Below are positions 7,205-16,100 of a stretch of DNA of 26,116 bases, piece after piece. A program made the position numbers and the translations under genes. The DNA is taken from the NCBI GenBank assembly GCA_002504435.1, contig DAQP01000042.1, positions 4,815 through 30,930 of the forward strand, read 5' to 3'. How positions within the stretch are numbered: position 1 is the first letter of the stretch; every line of letters starts with the position of its first letter. The stretch is from Euryarchaeota archaeon UBA438. GTDB taxonomy: Archaea > Thermoplasmatota > Poseidoniia > Poseidoniales > Thalassarchaeaceae. A model generated the notes under the pieces. The model saw only the letters and a list, made by a program, of their open reading frames with translations. It did no database searches and was not told the origin of the DNA.

Positions 7205-7302
7205 CAAGTCCTCCCCAATGGTGGTTTCGCAAGCAATCCACTAGGAACGTTTTCATCTGACTCCCTTTCTGTGGGCCCATGGGAGGCCGTGTTGACAGCA
7301 AG

Positions 7303-7716
7303 ATGGAAACCTCCTGCGGCTTCATCTTGGTGAATTTTGACAGCATATTGCTGTTGCAGTACCCCCAGGGGCACTGGAGCTTTCCCAAGGGTCACGTGGA
7401 GGAAGGAGACAGAGACCATCATGAAACGGCCTCAAGAGAACTCAAGGAGGAGACAGGAATAGAGTCCTTTGTCATCGACGACTCCTGGAGCTCGAGGACT
7501 GAGTACACATTCAAGAGGAAGGGCTCCAGCATCCCAAAGCAGGTCTATTGGTACATTGCCCACACCGAGGAAATCGAAGTTGGTCTGTCTAAGGAACACA
7601 CCAATTATATTTGGTTGGATTTCGATAGTGCCGACTCAATGATCACTTTCCAACAGGAGAAGGAACTTCTACGCTCAGCGAGAAGGCACATTCAGCATAC
7701 AGGCAAGGCAGCATGA
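7303..7716 (+). CDS. Nudix hydrolase (Ap4A hydrolase-like)
   Basis: A Nudix pyrophosphohydrolase of about 137 residues. The N-terminus METSCGFILV and the segment YPQGHWSFPKGHVEEG are typical of diadenosine tetraphosphate (Ap4A) hydrolases. The Nudix box GHVEEGDRDHHETASRELKEETGI keeps the catalytic REL-x-EE-x-G part. It is 24 residues long instead of the usual 23, and the first acidic position is Asp instead of Glu. ATG 7279 would add eight residues. I prefer 7303 because homologues begin at METS. The gene is divergent from the DHH gene. Its stop overlaps an ATG at 7713 on the same strand, but the ORF from that ATG is not protein-like. Confidence 0.88.
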   Translation: METSCGFILVNFDSILLLQYPQGHWSFPKGHVEEGDRDHHETASRELKEETGIESFVIDDSWSSRTEYTFKRKGSSIPKQVYWYIAHTEEIEVGLSKEHTNYIWLDFDSADSMITFQQEKELLRSARRHIQHTGKAA

Positions 7717-7729
7717 TTCCACAAGCCAG

Positions 7730-7906
7730 TCAAAACAGCCAATCTATTGCGGCAGCAGTAAGCGCCAATACGATTAGAACCCCGAATAAATCGTGCAATA
7801 CCTTGAAGCTCATCATTAACTTTCTTTTCGAAGTTAGGTCCGACCAACTCGTTACAGAATCCTCACCGATGAAATGTGCAGCTATGTACTTGTCAAACCA
7901 AGACAC
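7730..7906 (-). CDS. small C-terminally membrane-anchored protein, hypothetical
   Basis: A predicted 58-residue protein from GTG 7906. A polar N-terminal half (SWFDKYIAAHFIGEDS) is followed by a single hydrophobic segment near the C-terminus (LFGVLIVLALTAAAI) ending DWLF, so it may be tail-anchored. The frame is open upstream to 7957, but GTG 7906 sits 7 nt downstream of the cobalamin adenosyltransferase stop and is preceded by GTGAG, so it reads as the next gene of that operon. An opposite-strand ORF covers the same bases but lacks any protein-like features. Existence is moderately supported and function is unknown. Confidence 0.5.
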   Translation of the reverse strand: MSWFDKYIAAHFIGEDSVTSWSDLTSKRKLMMSFKVLHDLFGVLIVLALTAAAIDWLF

Positions 7907-7913
7907 TGGCTCA

Positions 7914-8519
7914 CTACTCGCGCTTTCCCAGGGGCGTCCATAGGACCTCTTCCTCATCAGACATTCTTGAGACCCACCTCCCCAATACGAACATCCAGTC
8001 CGACAGCCTGTTCAGGTAGCAAATGACCTCACCTCTCACGGAGTCCCCGCCACCCGTCTCACGCAGTGAGCAAGCGTGCCTCTCAGCCCTCCTAGCAACC
8101 GTTCTAGCTACATGGAGGTTAGCTACTGCCGGGGAGCCAGTTGGCATGATGAAAGACTCCAGCGGCTCTAGATCCTCAAGCCATGAATCCATCTCCTCCA
8201 CTAGCCTGTCGCACTCCTTGACTCCCACTAGGGCCATTTGTGGCGGAAGCTTACCCGGGCTGCAAGAACACTCTCCCCCGACATCGAAAAGCTCCTGTTG
8301 CACCCTCCCAAGAACCTGATCTACCGCCCTCTTGGATCCCTCTGGAAGGCCATCGCTCCTATTCAGCTCCATTCTGACCACACCTATTTGGGAGTTAACT
8401 TCGTCAATCGTCCCATAGAGCCTGACTCGAGGATGCTCCTTGCCTACTCTCGTCCCATCCAGAAGACCAGTTTCTCCCCCGTCTCCTGCGCCGGTGTGTA
8501 CCTTCGTGATACGAACCAT
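7914..8519 (-). CDS. cob(I)alamin adenosyltransferase, PduO type
   Basis: Transfers the adenosyl group of ATP to cob(I)alamin to make coenzyme B12. This 201-residue PduO-type ATR has the ATP-binding N-terminus ITKVHTGAGDGGETGLLDGTRVGKEHPRVRLYGTIDE with the invariant T-x-x-G-D-x-G-x-T and YGTxDE elements, and the C-terminal helix VARTVARRAERHA plus CYLNRLSDWMFVLGRW. Both are standard family signatures. Its ATG is at 8519. An adenosylcobalamin-dependent enzyme (methylmalonyl-CoA mutase or ribonucleotide reductase) would be the usual client but is not in this window. Downstream lies the small membrane protein and upstream, 42 nt away, a five-helix membrane protein on the same strand. Confidence 0.95.
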   Translation of the reverse strand: MVRITKVHTGAGDGGETGLLDGTRVGKEHPRVRLYGTIDEVNSQIGVVRMELNRSDGLPEGSKRAVDQVLGRVQQELFDVGGECSCSPGKLPPQMALVGVKECDRLVEEMDSWLEDLEPLESFIMPTGSPAVANLHVARTVARRAERHACSLRETGGGDSVRGEVICYLNRLSDWMFVLGRWVSRMSDEEEVLWTPLGKRE

Positions 8520-8561
8520 CGAACCCTGCGGCCGGGTTTGGTGATATCAAAGTCCCCGACG

Positions 8562-9254
8562 TCACAATTGTTCCAGAGACTCCCGTATAGCCACCTTCCA
8601 GGACTCGTCAACCGACTCCCAGCCCCCTAGTTTCTCCAATTCAGCCCCATGAAACGACTCCTTGTCAGCGTTCCCCTTGTACTCGTGGATCATCGAAAGC
8701 GCTGCATGACTCATCGCAGTCAGCCAACGGTCCTCAGTGTCCCATGACTTCTCGAAGTGGGAGATGGCGCCATTCGGGCCATCGATTAGCCCTCTCCTGA
8801 CTTGCCTCAGTCCTGATTTTGACCAGGACAGCCCCTTGACCCCTATGACAAGTCCACGGAAAGCCAAGTATATCTCAAGCATCACGATTAGGGAGGCTAG
8901 CACGAACGACCCTATTTGTTCCCACTGCCCTGAATCAGCCCATCTTTCTGAGAGCAGACTAATTGTTCCCACACACATTAGGATACCACCAAAAGGAGCC
9001 AGAAGGACGTCCTTGTGAGTGACGGTCATGTGCCTAACGCCAACGATCACGGCGGTCCCTCCGACCAGAGCAGCGGTGATAGCTGGAACAGATTCAGAGG
9101 TGGGTCTTGGCGCCGTGCTTGATATCCAAAACACCACAGATATCAGAATCAACAGATAAGCAAACCTTCCGCTAACTTCCGGGAACGGCTGATGTCTGCT
9201 ATAGGAGAGAACCCCTATCCCAACAACCAGGAATAAACCGATCCAGAACATCAT
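8562..9254 (-). CDS. multi-pass membrane protein with soluble C-terminal domain, hypothetical
   Basis: A protein of about 230 residues that I do not recognise. Five hydrophobic stretches are seen in the N-terminal 150 residues: FWIGLFLVVGIGVL, YLLILISVVFWI, AITAALVGGTAVIVGV, LAPFGGILMCVGTISLL and FVLASLIVMLEIYLAF. A soluble, Trp- and Glu-rich C-terminal domain of about 90 residues follows (from KGLSWSKSG to the end). A GTG start at 9287 is possible, but it would overlap the upstream gene by 28 nt. ATG 9254 begins directly before the first helix and lies 5 nt after the upstream stop, so it is preferred. The close spacing suggests co-transcription with the 110-residue protein before it. Confidence 0.75.
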   Translation of the reverse strand: MMFWIGLFLVVGIGVLSYSRHQPFPEVSGRFAYLLILISVVFWISSTAPRPTSESVPAITAALVGGTAVIVGVRHMTVTHKDVLLAPFGGILMCVGTISLLSERWADSGQWEQIGSFVLASLIVMLEIYLAFRGLVIGVKGLSWSKSGLRQVRRGLIDGPNGAISHFEKSWDTEDRWLTAMSHAALSMIHEYKGNADKESFHGAELEKLGGWESVDESWKVAIRESLEQL

Positions 9255-9259
9255 CACAA

Positions 9260-9592
9260 TCACTCGCTCTCGAAACCGCCTTTCCACCCTGGCTCCCAGA
9301 AATCTTCATCGTCAAGCCACGCTATCCACTCTTTCTCATCGGCTCTGAGTAGTCTGAAAGCCCTCCTGTCCAGACCCTGTAGGAGGGCATCGTCAACCTC
9401 TCCTTTTCTGTGGGAGTCAGTCCACTCAACCTGCATCTCCCTGACCCTACTCTGTCCCATGGTGGGATTATTGTAGTTCTTCTCGCAAATTTCTCTGAGA
9501 TCCTGTATCCAAGCCCTAGCTCCTCTCATATGAGGGTCATTTCCGGCGGGTTCACGCCTCTTTCCAAACGGCCACCATCCCATCTCAGTCAT
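9260..9592 (-). CDS. hypothetical acidic/Trp-rich soluble protein
   Basis: About 110 residues, starting at ATG 9592 (another ATG at 9583, and a GTG at 9646 that would extend past the usual spacing to rlmH). There is no membrane segment or signal. The C-terminal third is unusual for its Trp and acidic content (EKEWIAWLDDEDFWEPGWKGGF), and the N-terminus has WWPFGKRRE. It resembles no family I can name. It is the first gene of the minus-strand group with the membrane protein. The two may function together, which is inference from the 5-nt spacing only. Confidence 0.65.
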   Translation of the reverse strand: MTEMGWWPFGKRREPAGNDPHMRGARAWIQDLREICEKNYNNPTMGQSRVREMQVEWTDSHRKGEVDDALLQGLDRRAFRLLRADEKEWIAWLDDEDFWEPGWKGGFESE

Positions 9593-9660
9593 CCCTTCGA
9601 CGAGGACGAGTTTCTTGATGCTTTGCGAACCTATCAAGGAGTGCACCCCTTCACCACTCC

Positions 9661-10092
9661 ATGGCTCGTGTAGTCGTCCATCTTCATGGCAGGCCTAAGG
9701 ACGATGGAGCTAGGTTGATGATTGACACATACGCCAAGAGAGTATTGCCCAGGGGAATCAGGCTGGAGTTTCACTCAGGGAGGCTATCCCCGGAGCAATA
9801 CGAAGAAAGAATCAGTTCGATTGCAGGAGATGTAATCATCCTTGATGAAGGCGGCAAACAAACATCAAGCGTCGAGTTCGCTAGAACAATCCAAGCGTCC
9901 TCGATTTCAGAAAGGACACTCAACCTAGTCATCGGGCCTGCCGACGGCTTTACTCCGATGACAAAGGAGAAGCACCCCTCAATATCACTCTCGGCGATGA
10001 CGTTCCCCCACGAATTGGCCGCAGCGATACTATTGGAACAGGTATACAGGGCCTGTGAAATCAATCGGGGGACCTCCTACCATCGCGAATGA
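9661..10092 (+). CDS. rlmH: RlmH-like SPOUT methyltransferase (23S rRNA pseudouridine-1915 N3)
   Basis: A 143-residue SPOUT-class (trefoil-knot) methyltransferase. RlmH methylates the N3 of a pseudouridine in helix 69 of 23S rRNA on assembled ribosomes. The diagnostic C-terminal half is present: ILDEGGKQTSSVEFA (family form LDxxGKxxSSExFA), the SAM-binding knot loop VIGPADGF (usually VIGGADG), LSAMTFPHELAAAILLEQVYRA, and the terminal YHRE that ends nearly all RlmH proteins. The one visible departure is Pro for the second Gly in the knot loop. It starts at ATG 9661 and is divergent from the minus-strand group, with 68 bp between starts. The giant surface-protein gene follows after 89 bp, probably with its own promoter. 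Confidence 0.9.
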   Translation: MARVVVHLHGRPKDDGARLMIDTYAKRVLPRGIRLEFHSGRLSPEQYEERISSIAGDVIILDEGGKQTSSVEFARTIQASSISERTLNLVIGPADGFTPMTKEKHPSISLSAMTFPHELAAAILLEQVYRACEINRGTSYHRE

Positions 10093-10137
10093 TACTCAAA
10101 CACCACGCTGATACTTTCTGCCAATTATCGGGCGCTG

Positions 10138-10148
10138 TTTCATAAGTA
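10138..10148 (+). promoter_or_regulatory. TATA-like box for the giant surface-protein gene
   Basis: TTTCATAAGTA is the only A/T-rich element in the 89-bp gap before the gene. Its centre is about 39 nt from the ATG at 10182, which would put an archaeal transcription start about 13 nt before the ATG. A possible ribosome-binding site, AGGTGGT, lies at 10172-10178. A similar TTCATAA element precedes the eL18 gene. Confidence 0.4.
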
Positions 10149-10181
10149 GAACCAGCGTATCGAAGACATCTAGGTGGTCCT

Positions 10182-13100
10182 ATGACAGTTGGAGCTGGTA
10201 ATATAGAGAAGAATGAGAATCCGAGGAAGGCACTTTCTGCGATAATGATGGTAGCGATAATGCTCTTCAGTACGCAGATGTACTCCTTCCAGGATTTTGA
10301 GAAATACGATGAAGAGGAATCAGTTTGGGGAGATGTAGCTAAGAGGACTGCATTTCAGCAATTTGATCAAGCAGACGGACCAATGGCAGGGGGTTCACAA
10401 GGCCAGCCAGCGGCTGAGAACCCCTTCCGTCATGAGCAGTTCATCAACCCATCCTATCACGACCCAATGTCAGTGTATGGAAAGATCTCCGATCCCTCGG
10501 CATTGAACCTAGATCCCAGCTACGGCTTCTTCCTAGAGGAGACGAATGCCGAGGACCACGACAACGACGGCATCGATGATTTGAACGACTTAGACGACGA
10601 CAACGACGGCATCAATGACCTAATCGAAATGTTCGATGGGTGCATAGGGACCCACCAGTTCGACCACGACAACGACGGCGTCCTCGACGAGTTCGACTGG
10701 GACGACGACAACGACGGCATCCTCGAGGGGCCAATTGACTACTCCCAAGGAGCAGACCCACGCAACGTCTCGATGGACCGTTACGTAGTCCCCTCAACAG
10801 TCCACCCATGGACTGGTACACCTGTGGGTGTAGGATATCGAGTGGATCAGAACCCAATGGATCACGACAACGACGGAGTGACTGACGACGACACCGATGG
10901 CTCAGGTCCAGACTCCTACGACGAGGATGATGACAACGACGGAAGGATAGACCAATTCGTGTGGCCCTGTGACTTCGACCAAGACGGAACCCAGGACTAC
11001 TTCGATGACGATGACGACAACGACGGTGTCGTGGATCTCTGGGATGAGAACCCATGGAACAGCCTACTGACAGGAAACATCTCCACCTCGGCGTCTCTCT
11101 GGGATAGCGCTAGAGTGGTCGCTAACACGTCCTACATGGACTACGTAGGAGGGGTAGACTTCGTCGAGAGGGAGAAGGCATGGCACCCGAAAAACGGAAC
11201 CCAAGCATTCACCGAGATTTTTGATGGGGACCTCGATGGGGACGGGATTCCAAATTTCCTCGATCCCGACAACGACAACGACGGGACCCCTGACTCGGCA
11301 GACACCGACGACGACAACGACGGCCTAGCCGACATGTACGACGTCGACGACGACAACGACGGAATTCCGGACACGTGCCTCCAAACCGACACCAACGGAG
11401 ATGGCCAAGGCGACTACCCTAACAATCACAACATCACCACTCCCGGAAGGGAATGCGAGATTGACTATGACCGTGATCTCGACGACGACAGATACCGTCC
11501 TATAGATCAGGACTACGATCTGGTTTGGGATTGGATTGACACAGATATGGGTGGATCAGAGTTCCCCGACAACCCAGTTGGCTCCCCAATAGCAATTCCT
11601 GGGAACATACCCTTCGACCTCGATGACGACGGAGTGACTAACGAGGAGGACCCGTTCATGAACGCTAGCGAGGACCTAGTGGCAACATGGAACTGCCCCA
11701 GCCTATCGAACCCCAACCCCGTTAACTCGGACCCCCGATGTTTCACTGAAAGGAAGTCGTACACCGGAAACAACGACTGGGACGGCGACGGAATAAACAA
11801 CTGGGAGGACGTCGATGACGACAACGATGGAATTCTAGATTGGCTCGACATAGACCCGAACTGCGATCTTGACGACGATAACGACCTCCACTTGCTAAAC
11901 GGCTCCAAGTTCCGGGATGACGGCCCTAACGACATAGATACCGACGTCGACGGAGACGGCCTCGCGAACGACGAGGATTGGGACGACGATAACGACGGTC
12001 TTTCCGACTACTACGACCCAGATGACGGAAACTGCGGATTTGTTGACAATGACAACACCGACCCCTTCACCGGCCAATCATACTCCCACAGCGATGGCGA
12101 TGCAATAGACGGCTCAGATGACGGCCAGATTTACGCTGCAGACATTGGTCACCCATTCTATTGGAACCTATCTTGGATGTTCAATCCGTTTTCCGTCGAG
12201 AACAAGTTCGTCCTCAACTACAACGGTTACGATGACACGGCAGTCCCACTAACCAATGGCAAGGTCCCACAGATGTACTGGTACGTGCTGATGAAGTGGA
12301 GCCCATGGAATGGTGACAACTTCTTCGACATTGACATTGATGGCGACTCTCTCATCAATGGAATAGACACTGACCAAGACGCCGACGGCCTACCAGACTG
12401 GTGGGATCAAGACGAAGGCAATGATGGCGTCTTAGATGTCAATGACCCCAAGATGGGTGGATCCCACGACGACAATACTTGTGGTGCCACACTAATTTGG
12501 GCGGTTCTTCAGGGAGTAGCGGAGGACCATGCGTGTGGTTTGGCTTACTCATGGCTCTTTGGATATCCAATATTGGATGCGACCCAGACCGGCCAACTGA
12601 TTTACACTACTCCATATAGCACCAGACCCGACCCTGACCAGGACGACGGGGCATACACCGGAAACAACTCCAACGGACAGTGGACATGCAACAAGAACTG
12701 CTTCTGGTTCACATTCGACCCCGGGAGCAACCCCAGTCCGACGGCAGCCGTTTCCTACAACCAGATCAAGAACAACAGAGACCTGTTTATCGCATACATC
12801 GGCCTGAACAACGGCTTATTCCAGTGGACTGCTGACAGCAATGCCAACTTCTTCCCGGACGAAGTTGCGGATTTATTGAACAACGACGTCGATCCCGATG
12901 ACGACTGCGGTGCCCCCGTTACAGGTAACATGGACCCGCAGTGCATGTTCAATGACACTGCGGATTTGGATGATGACTTCGACGGGGTGTATGACCATTG
13001 GGACATCGACGATGATAATGATGGGATATGGGACTACTTCGAAGTCGATAGCAACGACGATCTCGATGACGACGCTGGGACCGAACCGCCGGGCTCGTTC

Positions 13101-16100
13101 TTCACAGGGTCAAACTGCGATGACAACGACGACGATGGTACCGATACTGATCCGGACGAAGACGGCTGGTATCAGGCAGTCTGGGACAAGGGAGTGTTAG
13201 GTCAAGGATTGATGTCGCCCAAGTACTACGATGTTGACAACGACAACGATGGAGTTCCGGATGGCGAGGACCCGGATGACGACAATAACGGGATTCTGGA
13301 CTCAGCCCAGGAGCTACTCTGCTTCGTCGGAGAGGAGCAGAGCCCATGGGACCACGACAACGACGGCGTTCCCGACGGCAAGTCAGAGGATGATTGGGAT
13401 GCCGATGGGCTAGTCAACGTAATCGAGATGGCAGGCGCCACTCCCTTCATTTCTCCATGGGACCACGACAACGACGGTCTCAGGGACGATATCGATGAGG
13501 ACGACGACGCCGATGGAATGCTGGACGAGGACGAAGTAATGCTTTGGCCTACCAGATTCGATTCCGAGTCGACCAACCCATGGGACCACGACGACTTCGG
13601 GAATGGTTCCGGAATAGCAAACCCATCTGACCCCAGCACTGGTCCGGATGCAATAGACAACGACGACGACGCGGACAACAGGACCGACGTTGATTGGGAC
13701 CACCTCGAGGAGGACTGGAACCTATCTTCTGACTGGGACCACGACAACGACGGAATACTGGATGAGGATGACAAGATACCAACGAGAATAACGCTAACCG
13801 CGGACTCAGTACTGTGGCTAGATGCACTCTACCCTGCGAAGTTCAATGGAACAGTCAATTGGCTGGATCCGGTTCAAGGCGTTTTCACGCCTGCCCCTGA
13901 CTTACCTGTCCAAGTACACATTGACTGGGCCGCTAATGGGACCAAGGCACTGGAGACAATCAACGTCCTTACCGATGAGAATGGAAACTTCGAGGTTGGA
14001 CAGTACCTGTTCCCTGAGGACCTGGCCGTAGGTCCCAACACGACTTACGACATCTACGCTGAAGTAACTGAGATGTTCATTCACGACGGCGCAACAACGG
14101 AGCCAGTACCTGTGGAGATAAGGGCCAACACGACCATAGATTACGTGGCTTGGACCTACTTCAGAAGTGACGAGCAGCCTCTGTTTGTGGATTACAAGGT
14201 ACATTACGCCGCCGATTGGGAAAGAGGCATTTTCGACAACAAACTACCACATGCTCCGGTTTCTTTCACCGTTTCAGGAGGGCCATTCGGAAACACCACA
14301 CATCCAACCGTTTTCGACGGCTATGGATACGGTTACAGGGCGGACTCAGGGGGTTGGGTATCTCTGACATTCGTTCAAACGGCTGGAAGCCAGGGAATCT
14401 GGAAGCAAGTCCAGTGGAACTCAACCATGGACAACGGCCCAGGCTCCGTACCCGGTGGCTATGAGGAGATTGTTTGGAACGAGTTCTCAAAGTCACACAA
14501 TGTGGTTGGAAGGTACAATTACACTTCGACAAGCTTGCCGATTGGCGATTATGCGTTCATTGCCTTCTCGAGGCCCGATCTCGGCTCTGAGCTTCCATGG
14601 CCATACCTGGAGGGCAGCGACACAGAGACCTTCTACATCCGTTCGATGCATAGGATGTATGTGGAAGCAGACATCATCACACCCTCGACAAGGCCAGTTT
14701 ACTTCTGGGACTCAACTCAGTTTACAGGCTCGTCATTCGGAGCATGGAGGGCGCTATTCCACGCTCCTTCCCTATCCAATGCTAACCTGGACTACTCTGA
14801 AGTGAGCCTAGGCAAACAATACTCGATGCTTTGGGATGGGGACCCACAGACACTGACAGGCGAGGCGGCAAACCTCAGGCCATTCCTATCCTCCAATGGC
14901 ACCCATTGGTTCATTGCAATGCAGAATGGCGGCGACTTCAATGTCCCACCATGTGGCCCGGTTGACCCACTGGACCCCCAGAGTGAGGTTCGCTGTGAGA
15001 TAGTTCCAGAGATGTTCACCGGGGAGACTCTGAGGGTAGTCGGTTCCGTATGGAATCGCACTATGACCCCATGGCCCTATGACCCCATGGCACTACAAGT
15101 CGACGTAGACGGCAACGGAGTATTCGCCGGCTCGACGGAGACAGGGTATGCAAGAGTCCCAGACATGGTAAACGGAGTGGCGCAGTTCGATTACAATTGG
15201 ACATGGTACTCCCAGTACTCAGCTGGAGTTTACGGAATTAGGGCTGACTTCACTAACTCGAACTTCTACTTCACTGGAAACCAGACCACGGTCCTCGCAC
15301 CTACAGGGGCTTATGTGAACGTCTCTGTCATAGGCACGACAGACTTCCAGTACAACACAATACCCCGTCTGTACAGAGGGCAGAATGTCACCATAGAGGC
15401 GAGGCTGATAGACAACGCCTACCAGCCTGTAAGGGACGCCCCGATAAACTACACATGGTCCGCCGACAACTCCGCTGGAGTCGCAATCACAGACAACAAC
15501 GGAGTTTTCAAGGTCAACCTGACCATCGACGAGTTCCACGATCTAGGGAACTTCTCCCTTGGTTATACATACCCCGGCGATCCGTTCAGGCAGGGAAGCA
15601 CATCAGACACATATCTCTGGGTGGTGTCAAGGACATATGTCAGCCTCCAAAGCACGACCCCCAACATTAGGCAGGCAGGAGATATTTGGGAATTCTCGGG
15701 CCAGGTTACTGATGACAATAGAACCGCATTCGAGAAGGACCTAGGACAAGCACTCGACGGCTGTGACGAGAACGGTGGCGAGGTCCTCCTGATAATGGAA
15801 GGGACCGACTTCGAGGACAGGACTCATCGTCAGATTATTGACACACTGTGCCCGAATGCAGGTACCATCCATCATGAGATGCTACTCGACCCGCAGCTCT
15901 TGCGAGACGATCCCGACTCATTCTTACCGGACGGGTTCGGTCCAGTGAACGTCATATTGAGATTCGCTGAGAACCTACCTCACGAGGGCTGTGAGCCACT
16001 CGATCAAGAAATGCTAGCCACCTCTGGGGCATGGGATCCGTGCACTCAAATTGTAAACAGTGATCACTATCGCAAGGTGATGCAGTTCCAGGTGGATGGA

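Noticed and set aside
7713..7943. Plus-strand ORF whose ATG overlaps the Nudix stop (ATGA)
   Set aside because: The coupling looks attractive, but the product has no hydrophobic core or motif, and it is antisense to a better candidate with a membrane helix and to the end of the adenosyltransferase.
13226..13774. Long Ser-rich minus-strand ORF opposite the giant gene (also 10520-10720, 11141-11395, 11513-11935)
   Set aside because: It is the antisense reading of GAC/GAT-rich calcium-repeat codons, giving SSS-P-S-L runs with no start signal or independent features.
10540..13790. Possible CRISPR-like repeat-spacer array
   Set aside because: The repeats are in-frame coding units of irregular spacing within one ORF, and no cas gene is present apart from a generic Cas4-like nuclease 9 kb away.
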